64,000 nucleotides of DNA from Incurvaria masculella (lineage: Eukaryota > Arthropoda > Insecta > Lepidoptera > Incurvariidae), in NCBI GenBank assembly GCA_946894095.1, contig OX335647.2, positions 23,144,001-23,208,000 on the forward strand, given 5' to 3'. Both the position numbers and the translations under genes were made by a program. Below, piece after piece: positions 36,925 to 48,718 of this stretch (its first letter is position 1; the number at the start of each line of letters is the position of its first letter). The notes beneath the pieces were generated by a model that saw only the letters and a program-made list of their open reading frames with translations, was not told the DNA's origin and did not search any database.

Positions 36925-37014
36925 GTGCGTTTGTTTGTAATGTCTGTCTGTAAGTTTGTTTTATGTTAAGCGCGTCATATGGCGTACGCCAGGACCTAAA
37001 GGTGCCCGACGACG

Positions 37015-37205
37015 CCCATGGGTTCTCGAACATTAAGGGGGGCTGCGAAAACCATGCCGGCCGGCCAGGTGTTTCTTTACACTACGTTTGAAGGACCCCA
37101 GGTCGTAATATGGGGGAAATACCTCGGAAGGGAGTTCTTTCTATTGTTTACCGACCCTACAGATAAAGGATCTAGAGGATCGGTAGTCTCTTATTTTTGG
37201 AATGT
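37015..37205 (+). repeat. LINE-like repeat fragment in cassette A intron
   Basis: Shares CCGGCCGGCCAGGTG, ACTACGTTTGAAGGA and GGATCTAGAGGATCGGT with the diverged stretch at 59400-59820. A translated frame reads PAGQVFLYTTFEGPQVVIWG, a peptide I associate with dispersed lepidopteran repeats. Confidence 0.5.
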
Positions 37206-37712
37206 CTACTGTGAATTTGTGCATAATTGAATACTTTTTCTATTTTAATCCTTCCTTGCATTAAGGTGAATCGAAAATCTCCCCATTCTCTCAACGCCCG
37301 CTAGATGGCGCTTGTTTATCAACAATTAATGCTTGAAGCTACAGTAGGCGTAGATTTAAGTAATACTTAATTTTACAAATTTACGAATTTATCACCTTCA
37401 GCGCCACAGTAGACATTAGAATTTGCATGGAATACGTGCGTGAGCTTCTTAACAACTGCCATTATTGTTTGTCCAATACCATATATTTATTTGCCATTCG
37501 TTTATAAATTGTTTATTATGGTAATTTTAATTTTGACTGGTCCAGATTTTCCCATTTTAAACACTAAAGTATTTTTTAGCATTTCATATTTTCTGGTCCT
37601 TGTTTAGTGCAAAAGTGAATCTTTTAGCACTCTACAATTAAAGAGTCAATAAGTTTTATTTTTCGAGGCACCATAACGCCAGGTTTGTTTTAAAAGATAG
37701 TTATTGTTTCAG

Positions 37713-38101
37713 TTCAAATCGCGAATCTGTCCCACCCATTCCACCTTCACGGCTACGCGTTCAACGTGATCGGTATCGGCCGGTCGCCGGACCAAAACGT
37801 CAAGAAGATCAACTTGAAGCACGCGCTCGACCTCGACAGGAGAGGTCTGCTCGAGCGCCACCTGAAGCAAGGCGACTTGCCACCAGCGAAGGACACCATC
37901 GCCGTTCCCAACAACGGCTACGTCATCCTCCGTTTCAGGGCCCACAATCCCGGCTTCTGGCTCATGCACTGCCACTTCCTCTTTCACATCGTCATCGGTA
38001 TGAGTCTCGTGCTCCAGGTCGGCACGCAGGCGGACCTCCCGCCGATCCCCCCCAACTTCCCCACCTGCGGGGACCACTTGCCACCCATACCGATCAACTA
38101 G
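37713..38101 (+). CDS. Lac2: Lac2 cassette A, terminal exon with T1 copper site
   Basis: Encodes VQIANLSHPFHLHGYAFNVI with the third copper motif HPFHLHG, then FWLMHCHFLFHIVIGM. That second stretch holds the T1 Cys, its flanking trinuclear-centre histidines, the T1 His and the axial Met. Ends PPIPIN and TAG. It is a single exon here, while the matching part of cassette B is split in two. Compared with B it has three extra residues in the loop LLERHLKQGDLPP, and Met in FWLM where Phe is usual. All copper ligands are present, so isoform A should be catalytic. Confidence 0.96.
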
Positions 38102-39070
38102 TGCCGCGCCCCTTAGTAACCAATTTAGTTTGTGCGCACAAACTCGTATCGCCATTACGATATACCTGAGTGTTGAGATGTATGCCTGTCCTGTGGGTTC
38201 GAAGTGCTCGAATCTGCTTTTGATGTATTTTATTGTATGGTCCTATGTATATTTGACTTGAATTTATTTAATTTTAATGTTAAACTGTGTACTGAATCAA
38301 TTGTCAGCCTGAAAAACGTGGTTCCTGTGAGATGTAGGTGAATATATTGCTGATTTGTTTTTTTTCGCCGACATAACAATTATACGTACAGCTCCGTATC
38401 CAGCCAAATTTATCAACACATTGTCATTAATACCAAATGTTTATTTCATATCTGCTGCTTTCAATATCTATCAAATCTGCTTATATATATTCCATTTCTT
38501 TGTGTCTAACGTTTTCTATTTCAGCTGCTAATTAAATTTGTATATTTATATGATCATTCTCTTCTAACTCGATCACTTCTATATATATGCACTTACACAC
38601 ACCTTCACTTGGCGCACGTATTTAGATTCTCACACTTTTCCATTTGTTCTTATGTTCATAGTCGTCTATTTATTATTTTTAGTTTTGTCGATAATGTACA
38701 TAGCAAGGTTATGCCACTTTTTTTTAGTGGAAATGTATATTAGAGTAAATTTAGTTCGAAATAAGTAAGCGCTTAATATTATTATCGTCGCAATATTATA
38801 ATTTACATACTTACTAATGTAAATATATATTTCAAATGCAACCTACGTTACCATGATCAAAATGACACGTTACCATTTGTAGTTTTTAAACATGGACAGC
38901 GCTCAGAAACCGTTGCATGGTGGTTTAAGGGGTATATGTAGATGGCGCCACAGTCGTTCGTTGCTTTTTTTGCTATAACTCCCCAAAAATAGGAAGTTAC
39001 AAACTATAATTGCATTGTCTAGCACACTAAAGAAGTTATGTATACGAAGTCATTCAATAAATTATTTAAA
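38102..39070 (+). other. Lac2: Probable 3' UTR and polyadenylation region of isoform A
   Basis: Non-coding sequence after the cassette A stop, with AATAAA at about 39057-39062. The exact end cannot be fixed without transcripts. Confidence 0.4.
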
Positions 39071-39294
39071 AGCTAGCATTTGTGAGATTTTTGAGGGATA
39101 GGGCAAATAGTTACCAATGTTAAATGGCAACTCTTTGTGCGCTGTGTCTCATAATCATCTTTGCGTTTTATGACATTAAAAACATTATATTTAGTGTGCT
39201 CCCCAATACAGTTGTACAGCTTGTAACTGCCTATTTCAAGGAATTATAAAAGAAACCGTTACGAATGGCCGTTGCGCCATCTGTGTGCAGCGGA

Positions 39295-39547
39295 CTTATT
39301 GCCGAACAGCGACTGTCGCTGCCAGCGTCGGTATCGCTGCTAACGAGTCATCGCATGCAAGATTTTTCGGCTACCATCGACTTACCGATACCGACGACAT
39401 AGACTATGTCGATGGCGGCTACGGATACAAATTAAATGCGTTTGCCTATCTTTTATCCGCAGTAACGGTAGCCGCAAAATTTGGTAAGCGATGACTCGTT
39501 AGCAGCGACATTGACGCTGGCAGCGACAGTCGCTGTTCGGCAATAAG
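39295..39547. mobile_element. 253-bp near-perfect hairpin element between the Lac2 cassettes
   Basis: The left arm starts CTTATTGCCGAACAGCGACT. The right arm is its complement, ending AGTCGCTGTTCGGCAATAAG. Arms of about 65 bp match almost perfectly (GCTAACGAGTCATCGC pairs with its inverse) around a short centre. A fold-back MITE is the likely origin. No other copy was found here and no clear target duplication is visible. Confidence 0.75.
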
Positions 39548-39559
39548 GCCGCAGATCCT

Positions 39560-40873
39560 CTTACCTGGTCTTTACTGCAAGCTAATGAAAATGACAACCT
39601 ACATATTATTGTGACGATGTTGGAATTATGATCAGTGAACCTACGTACTTGCCATTTTACCTAACTAGTCCCGTCACCCATGCAAAATCATCACAACTAA
39701 CATATAAATAATTTCTTATAAAAGCAATTTCACTCGTAATGGGACCTTGAGTATTATCAAAATTTACAATATCAGTTCCGTAACCTAAGTTAAGATACTG
39801 GTAGTTAGAGGAATAAGATTATGTAAATTATTTCTGTAATTAAATTTGTAGCAGAGGCCACCTTTTGATAGGGACGGAAAATTTTGTACATTTGATAATT
39901 TTGTAAAATGTCTTTTTTATAAAATTAAAAGTGATAAAATCATTAATGAAGCTGTTTTCCTAGTAGGGTTTATTGAAAAAAATCATAACGCCCGAGAGCT
40001 CGAGTTTAGTATTCAATTAGTAGGTTTGTTTTTTTTACTATATTTGTCGGTTGAACCATAAGGTAATTAAACTATTTACTTTTGACTGTATTTGCTTAGA
40101 CCTTGGATCAAACAAGGAAGGAGATGTACAATGTAGCGCACCTACTATGAGACCCGCCTTTGCCAATTTTCTGAAACCAGCGAATGATTACGCTCAGTTC
40201 AATGACGGTTTATCTATATTTTAAAGTTAAAATTGGAAGTCTCTGGTGCTTTGAGCTCACGATTTTTTTTTAAATTGAATGGAAGCGTCAGATATTTACC
40301 GTTATATGTTTCGAATACACTCAGACCTTGAATTCGTTTTTCATCCATTCGAAATTTCAAATTTAGCTCTAGTTTTCACTTACGCCTGAACTAATCCGCA
40401 ATCCGCTGTTATCACGCCCATATGTCCATACGGCGGCGACCCGAGTAATCCCCAAATAACAATTCTCCTTTCTTTTCTCTTGTGTTGTTTAAACATTATG
40501 GAACAGTCATTAGGAAAGTCTACTCGTATGACTCAGTTCTAAATTTTTCACTTTCTCTTTTCTCTGTAATGTGTACATTTTGGTTTCCGTCAACATTCTT
40601 ATACTTTGCAATTGTATACTAAACTATGTTTTGGGCTTGTGTATATTTTAGTTACTTTCACAGAGTTCTAGCACAATGTAAGTATCGGGAGTTCCTAGTT
40701 GGTTCGGCACCCACCACCTACGGTATGGTACGTAGTCAGCAGTACACAGTAGAAAATTCATTTTTTTTGTAAATTTGTTTGATTATGGCTGCATAACACC
40801 AACATTTTCTGTCGGTTCTATTATCTTCACAATATTATATTATAGCTAGTCCATAAACAATGCTATTCTTCAG
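39560..40873 (+). other. Intronic stretch before cassette B, nothing recognised
   Basis: AT-rich. It ends in the acceptor tattcttcag of cassette B. No exon seen inside it. Confidence 0.5.
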
Positions 40874-41069
40874 GTAATGAATCCGCTGGACGCCATCTGT
40901 AACGTGAAGCGAAACGACGCAGTCTGCGTGAGCAACCTGAAAAGTTCTCGCAAGATCGATCCGCGCATCCTGCAAGAAAGGCCCGATGTCAAGATCTTCT
41001 TGCCCTTCAAGTTCTTGTTCTACAAACCTGCAGATCTCTTCAAAGAGAACACGTATAAGAACTTCTTAG
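40874..41069 (+). CDS. Lac2: Lac2 cassette B, exon 1
   Basis: Encodes VMNPLDAICNVKRND, then ERPDVKIFLPFKFLFYKPAD and KENTYKNFL. It has the same phase-0 start, 196-bp length and phase-1 end as the cassette A exon at 35368, so it can substitute for it in frame. It differs at many surface positions (NLKSSRKIDPR against QLKNANNIDPA). Splice sites are cttcag and gtgaga. Confidence 0.96.
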
Positions 41070-41463
41070 GTGAGACATACAAACAAACATTTGAATGTGT
41101 GGAACATCTTTTTTAATATTTCATCTTCATAGTTAGTGGGCGTGACAAATGGCGTCATTTGTCACGCTATACATAAAACAATGTTAGCCCAGACTTCAAT
41201 GTCCTCTTAGAATGCCTTTGCACTTATACATAACACCTTTGCATCAAAACCATCTTTTATTTTCGGAAATAATAAGATATCCTAAGACCATATCCTGCAT
41301 AGCAGAAAGGTAATTGGTTCTACGTTTGAGGTATTTCCTCAAGCTTCTCGTAGTTACGGTCACATATGATCTAGAATGCAATACGTTATTAAAATACTAA
41401 CGACAGGTCGAAACCAGCCTAGCCAACAAGATCAATAATCCTAAACCTCATTTGCTTCACCAG

Positions 41464-41676
41464 CGGCTCCCGGCGGTGACCACGTCATCAGCCTCATCGA
41501 CGAGATCTCGTACAGCGCCGCGCCCGCGCCGCCTCTCTCGCAGATGCACGATCTCTCGCCGGACCTGTTCTGCAACGGCGACAACCGACCCGTCAACTGC
41601 GAGCAGGACTGTCGCTGCACTCACATGATCGACGTACCCCTCAACTCCATCGTCGAGATCGTGCTCGTCGACGAAG
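41464..41676 (+). CDS. Lac2: Lac2 cassette B, exon 2
   Basis: Encodes AAPGGDHVISLIDEIS, LFCNGDNRPVNCEQDCRC and MIDVPLNSIVEIVLVDE. 213 bp with phase-1 boundaries, matching 36712-36924 exactly in length. The cysteine pattern is conserved. Splice sites are tcaccag and gtacga. Confidence 0.96.
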
Positions 41677-42384
41677 GTACGATGGTAGATAGATAAGCAA
41701 ATTTTCTACAGATACACGAGTTGTTCCCAAGCGCTACGGAGCCGATAATTGACCCGTTGATTTTCAAAGTGACTTCCGCTGCGCGCGTATTATTGACGAA
41801 GCTCGCAACTGTATCATCATAATTTTGAGATGATAGATAGAAAATCAAATTCTCTTCATTATCACGAGCTGTTACCAGACCTCTTCTGCGACGGCAATAT
41901 ATGAATATCTGATCACTTATAACCGCTCAACTTCATCATCTAGCTAGATCTTGCTCGTCGACGAAGAGAAGACAAAGAGATCGATTTATTGCATTTCTAA
42001 TACAGGTCCCGCCAGCGCCAAATCGTGTGATCAAAATCAAAAAAGTCCTTTAGGAATTTATCAAAATTCTATGAGGATCTGCAGTATCTTGCAGTGTCAT
42101 ATTTATTATACATGTTTTAAAATGTCTAAAATATAACTTTAATCAATCCCTTCTTTTAAAAGAAATAATATTCCTGGATTTTTGTTTGTTTCTAGCGATA
42201 TCCTGAGGAAGAATACCGAATTAGGAAACCGACCTAACATTGCTTTTTTACGTCTATTAGCACGAATATCTTCAATCTCCGTGTCCATGGGTATTACGTA
42301 CTCTTCATTTAGACACATTTTTCTCCTTATTTACTTCTTTGTCTTTTCTTGAGTCTTACTTAAACCTGTATGTTTACATTCCAG

Positions 42385-42615
42385 TTCAATCTCCTAATCT
42401 CTCGCATCCGTTCCACCTTCATGGAGCTTCTTACAACGTTATCGGCATGGGCCGCTCACCAGACAAGAACATCAAGAAGATTAATCTCAAGCACGCGCTG
42501 GATCTCGATCGCCAGGGACTGCTGGATCGCCAGTTCAACCTTCCTCCATACAAGGATACCGTTGCCGTGCCAAACAACGGTTATGTCGTCCTGCGGTTGC
42601 TGGCGGATAACCCTG
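42385..42615 (+). CDS. Lac2: Lac2 cassette B, exon 3 with HPFHLHG
   Basis: Encodes VQSPNLSHPFHLHGASYNVI and DRQFNLPPYKDTVAVPNNGY, ending at DNP before a split Gly codon. The three histidines of the third copper motif are intact. It leaves at CCTG/gtgagg in phase 1. In cassette A this sequence runs straight on into FWLMHCH without an intron. Confidence 0.95.
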
Positions 42616-43237
42616 GTGAGGAGACGTTGAATAGCTAATCGAAAGATTCATTCGAAAATATTGCATGCTTAGCCGAATGAAAATATCGATAAATATGTCA
42701 ATATGTAAAGCTTTCCTATATAAGTCTATATTGACTATAAATATCTACACGGATACACATATTTAAATATATCCCATAGTAACCCGGCCACAACCCTTTT
42801 TTTTTACCCTTTAGCCGGCAGTTATAATGCTACCATTACTTAATATTCTTATGACAGTAATGGTTATTTACTTTTTTATTTGTAGCTCTGCAACATCCCA
42901 ATTTCTTTACGACCCCTTAAACACATCACTTTTGCTATATTTAATGCCATATTAATTCGTAATCGTACCACTTTGCTTCAAGTATTTGCTTCAGGTACAC
43001 TTATTGTCATTGTTATTTTACCCAAGAACATGTTATATACTTTTTTATTCATTAATCATTGAAATATCCCTTATTGCATAATGAATCATGATAATGCTAG
43101 TGTTTTTGAGAAAAAAAACCATCCATTTTGCGTAGTGATAAAAAAATACTTAGTCTTCAATAGGATCGCAACTATCAAAGCAATCATTGTTATCTAATTG
43201 AGCTTCCCATATAATTGCAACCCTATTTTGTTTCCAG

Positions 43238-43407
43238 GATACTGGTTGTTTCACTGCCACTTCATCTTCCACATCGTGATTGGCATGAACCTTATAATCC
43301 ACATCGGATCACAGCATGACCTTCCACCAGTACCACACAACTTCCCACGTTGCGGCCACCACCTCCCGCCGATCCAGCACCCCATCTACCACGCCCCCCT
43401 CCACTGA
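43238..43407 (+). CDS. Lac2: Lac2 cassette B, terminal exon with T1 copper site
   Basis: Encodes [20 protein letters not shown] with the HCH, His and Met ligands, then [12 protein letters not shown] and a C-terminal tail HPIYHAPLH ending in TGA. The tail is His-rich and differs from the cassette A end. Enters after tttccag in phase 1. Isoform B therefore also keeps a full copper site. Confidence 0.95.
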
Positions 43408-44400
43408 CGTATAAACGGTTGAAGCTTTTTCTGAATTTCCTTTTATTGAGCTTGGTTTATGAAATACACAACATAGATTTGTTTCATTGTATACATCTGG
43501 AACATTGTGGCTTTATAAGATAGCTTTATTACTTGCAGATGTTTATTAAGTGTATCCACTACATGCTATATCTACACGATAGAATAACATTGCAAAAGGA
43601 AACAAAGCGAAGTATCCTATCGATCAACTAACGTTGACTTGGTTAGAAACTAATCAATTCTATTGTGATTTTGCGAAAACTCTGTCATGCCACGACAACT
43701 TCGCATTCGTTCCCTTGATTGGATGTATTTTACGATTGGTCTCACAAGACAAAAGTAAATGTTTTACAAGAAAATGTATACGTTGTTATTTAACATTTTT
43801 TATATTCAGAAAAATCTTCACCAATTGGATAGCTTTTCGTCAGAGAAATAATGTACTCAGAGAGTTTGGTTCAGAGATAAATTATGTTGGAAGCATAATA
43901 CGAGATCTGAGTTGCCTGCTAGTTCAGTCTGCTCTGGTATACTGATTTCTTCTCTGACGTGCAGTGTATCTCTTATATTTTATAAGGCTTTGTAAATATA
44001 ATGTTACGTGGTTGTGAAGATGTCTGTTGATTGTAACCAAATGTACCTTTATAAGTATTTTTTAAATCTAGTTAATTTTACATTGTTATATTTTAAGTTT
44101 GTACATGTTTAACTTTTTTCAAAGCATTTCTCTTCGCATTACAGCAGCCATCTAGCGTCATAATTTAAAACTTGATTAAGCTTTGATCACTTTGCCTTAC
44201 TAAACTAGTACATATATCGGCACTGAGTGGTTCCATAGGCCACTCAACTACATGCCTATGATGCTGCAGATAGGTAAACGTTTAACGTGTTGACTGATTG
44301 AAACCTAGCACTTTGGCAACGACTCATCAAATAGATGCTGGGCCACCTTAATTAAGTTTTTCCATCATTATGAAAATAATCCCAACCTATTTTAATAAAT
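43408..44400 (+). other. Lac2: Probable 3' UTR of Lac2 isoform B
   Basis: Non-coding sequence after the cassette B stop, with AATAAA near 44394. The short ORF at 43634 has no family features and is probably chance. Confidence 0.35.
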
Positions 44401-45490
44401 ATAAAAATATTTTAACAATATTAACCATAAAGGTTAGGGTTATTTAATATCTATTAACCTGGAATGCTTTTCATAAAGGTTAAAGTTTTTTCATATAACC
44501 AAAATTTTAAATTGTAAATCGTGGCTATTCCTATTCAAATAATGGCCTAAAGAACCATTTGACGCCATCACATCCATGGTTCGGTACCTTTAGAATCGGA
44601 TCATCTTTATATGTTACAACTTAGTTATTTGTAAAATCAGCAAAGTAAATGTTTGACCGCAGTATGAGGATATTATCTGTTTGTTTTTTAAGTACTTTAT
44701 CTTATTTATTACAAAAAAGTGAAGTTTCGAAGCACAATCGTCATAGGGTAATTTTGAAATCAAAATATACCTCTGTGAATGGCACGCGCAGAAAATATTC
44801 TAGTAGATGTGTTATTTCAAATGTAAAAAAATATTTATCCTTATAGAAAGAAAATGATGTATTACCATGCTTTTAGATAGCGCCCCGAGCTTGCATTCAA
44901 ATTAATATTATTTTTCAGTTTTATAAATGTATACAAGTAGATATTTTAATGCCGATTTTGAGATTTCTTAAATATTGGAAGCCAACAAATTCAAATTTAA
45001 TGTCAGTGCTTAGTCATACAAGATACGTATGTCTAATAGATATGCATAGTACGTGCATTGATGTTATAATAGACAAAACACACCGAAAGTGTGGGTTTTA
45101 TGTTTTTAAACTTGAATCTGTGGCCTGGATGGCAATGGATCTTCAACAGTTCCTGGTCGCAGGAAAGTCAGTCATTGTGAGAGGTTGAATTTAATAAAAT
45201 ATTTAAGAAAATGCATTATTTTATTACCATCCCTCACAATAAAACTCGTTTCATAATTTTCCATATAATGCCAAAAATACCCATGTAATGAAGAGTTAGT
45301 TCTCTTAGTACGAGCATGAAGTATTTTATTTTTAATAATTTTAACACGAAACTTGGGCCAAACTTATATAATCAATATCTGCAATTCGAGAGTGAAAAGT
45401 CAGTATTACATAAACAGGTTTTGAAAAAAGCAGTGGGACGATTAGAGCCAGCAAATTGCAGCAACATCGCTGACATATAACAAATTCAAA
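44401..45490. other. Intergenic, no recognised feature
   Basis: Between Laccase 2 and the serine protease. Only short AT-rich ORFs. Confidence 0.4.
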
Positions 45491-45494
45491 TTTA

Positions 45495-45600
45495 AACTGG
45501 AGCGGCTCGTAGCCTAGTGGCGCGGGGACTGGCCTAGCGTACCAGAGGCCCGGGTTCAATACCAACTTGCACCACTGTCTTTCTCTTTCAGAGTTCGACA
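45495..45600 (+). repeat. tRNA-derived SINE head
   Basis: Has an A-box-like CGTAGCCTAGTGGCGCGG and a B-box-like CCCGGGTTCAATACC at the right spacing, but no tRNA cloverleaf. A family-R repeat continues directly downstream (45655-45870), so the two may form one retroposon. Confidence 0.45.
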
Positions 45601-45654
45601 AGTGCATTTCGTCACGAATGCGAGCTGCTCCATGGTTCGGAATCCATGTAAAAC

Positions 45655-45870
45655 TGTAGGTCCCCTTCCCCTACTAGGTGGTAGGGTTTAAGCCCGCCCG
45701 GGTTGGTACCATCGCATTGGATGAAAAGATGGTCGAAACGGCAATGAAAAATTGTCCGTGTTTTCCATCCAGTTCAATGTAGCCGTGCTCATAAAGGGAA
45801 GGTCCTGGCATGGCACCTAATTCCTTCGGGAATGTGGTGTATTGGGCTAATATCATAACGGTAGTTGTGT
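45655..45870 (-). repeat. Interspersed repeat family R, long copy
   Basis: Includes GGTAGGGTTTAAGCCCGCCC, GGTACCATCGCATTGGATG, GTCCTGGCATGGCACC and AATTCCTTCGGGAATGTGG. Confidence 0.7.
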
Positions 45871-46198
45871 GAAAGTATGTAATGATAATTTCATGCATCG
45901 TTATTTGCAGCCATTTACCATATCATGCGTTCATGTCACGATAATTACTTTTACAGGCGCCTTATCTAGGTAACATCAACCACTTAGGGCAGGCAGACCG
46001 CCACATTTAGTTTCAGTTTCAGATATTTACGTTATCGTTACCATTTTTGTCGCGACCTCCTAGTCTACTAGGTTGGCCAAAATAACAAAATATCAACAGC
46101 CCAAAACACAATTTTAATGTGTTGTCATTACTGTAAAAACTGTAGGAGGGTAGCGCCCTGAAGCAAAAAGAGAGCAGCAGTCGACACAAAGGAACTAC

Positions 46199-46444
46199 AG
46201 GGGGTCCATTCAGAGCAAGAGTGAGTTCGAGTTCGGGAGTGAGTTAACCTAAAAATAGCTGGGAAATATATTATTATTTAAATAACGGAACCGATATTTA
46301 TACTTCCAACATATTTACGGGACAAACCAGATTTTTACCTAACTGTAATGATGTTCTAGAAGTGTGGAAACATTAACTATTTAAAAAAGTGAGTTGATAT
46401 TTAGTGGCGAATTCGAACTCAATCTTACTCTGAATGGACCCCCA
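46199..46444 (+). mobile_element. MITE family F, copy 1
   Basis: About 245 bp with inverted ends GGGGGTCCATTCAGAGCAAG and its complement. The inner arms are AGTGAGTTCGA and TCGAACTCA. The centre is AT-rich. The second copy is at 60222-60467. Confidence 0.8.
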
Positions 46445-46499
46445 GGACGTAGTAGTCTTTTATTTTAGTAGGTACAACATATTTTGTATCTACTAAATT

Positions 46500-46705
46500 A
46501 TCTGCTTCGAATAGTTTCGCCGAAAATACGTTGACGTGGCCGTTGACGCATACTTCGCGTATTTATACAAAGCTAGTTTGATTTTGACAGCTTAAAGAAG
46601 TAAACCACAGGACAAGTAGTTAAGTTTTGTATGGGTTTGACGTTTTTACGTAACTTTGAATTTCCGTAAAAGCCAATTTAGTTGAGAACTCGGACTGACC
46701 ATACG
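46500..46705 (+). repeat. MITE family B, truncated copy
   Basis: Shares GGGTTTGACGTTTTTACG, GCCAATTTAG and the right end GAGAACTCGGACTGACCATAC with the copy at 2849-3193. The left half is missing. Confidence 0.6.
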
Positions 46706-48297
46706 GCATCACAATCCAGAGATATAATGCTGCCAGCGAATATTTGGACAGGATAAACAAAAATAATACTTTAATGGGTAGGCATTTTTATGTGTGATTC
46801 ATTAAAGTTATTATTCGTTCAATTTGTTATTTAGATACTCAGGTTTTATAATTTAAAATAAATGTTTGGCATTACCGTAAGGGGCTATGTTTAAGAAATC
46901 TATGCTTTGTTACTTTTTGTGAGAATAAATAATGTATGAATTTTCTTAGCAATCAAATAAAAATTGCTTCGCTAGTGAGAGAGTGGCGCACTGGGCACAT
47001 GTATAATTACATGTAGGTATGCCTGAGCATGCATTGTGATAACCCGTATGCACCTGACAAGGCTAGATGTCACATATTTGTTCAAATTTAGGTTCACTGA
47101 ATATGTTTTTTATTCCAGAGATACTCAACCTAAGCCCAAGTTGAAATCAATAAGCCAAGACTTCAGTCAATAAAAAAATTAAGCAGTTTGAATTTTACTT
47201 TAATTAAAATAGCCTGGCTCGTAATATGTTAAAAAAATCTGTTTTAATCGATTCTTGTAGAAACCTCTTGGCATTCAGTCGACGCATTGGGTTATTTCAT
47301 TTGTTCAAAACGTTGTTCATCAGCGTTAAAAACAGGAAGTTAGCAGAACGATGCTATATTTTTTAATTATTTTATCCTCTAAAACGATAACATTTTGCAT
47401 TGGTCGCCAATGACGTTCACGTCACAGAATAGCCTGTGTCGGAAGGCTTGATTGGTTTAATGTTACTAGACATGGATTGTTCATACCCTACCCACCGTCA
47501 AGAAATATCTTATAATAAGCCCAACACACTGCATTAGAACTAAGTGCAGTGTAAACAAAAACCCAAAACACTGCCCTAAGTAAACTGAATTATATGTTAT
47601 GCCAGGACCTTCCCTTTATGAATACCGTTACATTGAACTGGATGGAATATACGGGTTATGTGAATGTTACATACGCTGTCAGAGATCCACTAGACAAGAA
47701 GGGTAGTGACGTAATCAGGTAATGTCGTTTTGCAAAAGACCTTCATGAAATGTAAATGCATAAATCTAAGAAAGACCTTTTCCATAGGTGAAGTCTCTAT
47801 AGAAAAGTTAGCAAAACATGAACCAAGCCTATATTTAGTTTACACAAGTCCGAATGGAACAATGTAAAGATTTATGTTAAAACCAATAACATAATTCACT
47901 AGAAATCATCTCAGAAATAACAAAGTAACATTACAAATAATCGAAGCGGATCGCACGGAAGCCATTTTGCTGAAGACTATATTAAAGAAGCCACCCAAAT
48001 GTCTTAATTTTTTTTGGCGTTTTGGCTACGAGAATGAATTATGAACAAAGTGATTTATGGTCAAAATGAATTCAGCAAGAATTTTGCGCAAATCAAGTAA
48101 AGTCTACAAACGTGTAATAATAAAATTTAAATATATCACAAAATCAGGAGAATAAAAAGGTTTGCAATGCTCTCCCATACGGTCAGAACATTTCAGGTAT
48201 GCATCGTATTGATTAGTATAAATTTAGATGATGTCATGTATTGAGGTGATACAACCCGGGCTCACACTACCTGAGCACTTGTCTGAGTGCGAGTATC
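46706..48297. other. Intergenic, one family-R fragment
   Basis: No exon. A family-R fragment (about 47467-47655) contains ATGCCAGGACCTTCCCTTTA but is interrupted by an insertion of about 50 bp. Confidence 0.4.
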
Positions 48298-48410
48298 ATT
48301 AACCGACTTCAAAAAAGGAGGTGGTTATCAATTCGTCGGTTTTTTTTTTTTATGTATGTTTACCGATTACTCGAAGACCCCTGGACCGATTTGGAAAATT
48401 CTTTTTTTTT
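48298..48410 (+). repeat. LINE 3'-tail-like repeat just upstream of the protease
   Basis: Starts ACCGACTTCAAAAAAGGAGG, then a poly(T) tract and GACCCCTGGACCGATTTGG. This block is very common in lepidopteran genomes as a retrotransposon-derived repeat. It ends only about 12 bp before the protease start codon region. Confidence 0.55.
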
Positions 48411-48422
48411 AGTATCAACATC

Positions 48423-48477
48423 ATGAGTCTTGTCGTTAGTTTTCTCATTTGTTTATCTGTGTGCGCAGCTGAGAAAG
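48423..48477 (+). CDS. Serine protease exon 1: signal peptide
   Basis: Encodes MSLVVSFLICLSVCAAEK, a short hydrophobic signal peptide with cleavage likely near CA/A. The donor AAAG/gtaagt is strong and phase 1. This is the first ATG after the LINE-like repeat and the only one in frame with exon 2 through consistent phase. Confidence 0.85.
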
Positions 48478-48718
48478 GTAAGTGAAATATTTTTGTTTAC
48501 CGTTCCACTATTCTGCTACGAGAAACACAGCTTGAGCTACATGTTGCTCAGTTTAAGTTTTCAATAAAGCTAAATAAATGATAAAAAATATATCGTGATA
48601 ATTTTCCAGATTTAATGCAGCCTTTTAAATAAACAGGATAGGATTTTAGATAGGTACTTGAAAGTATAAGATTTCTCACAAACCCAAGTTAGAAGCAAGA
48701 TGAACGATATTGTCACAG

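Larger units (their letters stand above)
24344..43407 (+). other. Lac2: Laccase 2 (MCO2) locus, partial at 5' end, two alternative 3' cassettes
   Basis: Gene-level entry. Laccase 2 is the secreted insect multicopper oxidase that oxidises catecholamine-derived catechols to quinones for cuticle tanning and pigmentation. Common exons are 24344-24502, 25153-25441, 29991-30275, 30563-31038 and 32838-33022. From 33022 (phase 0) the message can join cassette A (35368-35563, 36712-36924, 37713-38101) or cassette B (40874-41069, 41464-41676, 42385-42615, 43238-43407). Cassette A gives 729 residues plus whatever lies upstream. Lepidopteran Laccase 2 proteins are about 760 residues, so roughly 30 residues including the signal peptide are missing, presumably in one or more exons upstream of 24344. 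Two isoforms differing in the C-terminal domain are known for Lac2 in beetles and mosquitoes, and the layout here fits that. All phases are consistent. Confidence 0.95.

Noticed and set aside
37709..38155. 148-codon minus-strand ORF
   Set aside because: Antisense shadow of the GC-rich Lac2 cassette A terminal exon. The plus strand has the full conserved laccase sequence.
43634..43945. 103-codon ORF downstream of cassette B
   Set aside because: AT-rich, no conserved feature, lies in the likely 3' UTR.
45495..45600. Possible tRNA gene
   Set aside because: A- and B-box-like sequences are present but acceptor and anticodon stems do not pair. Treated as a SINE head.
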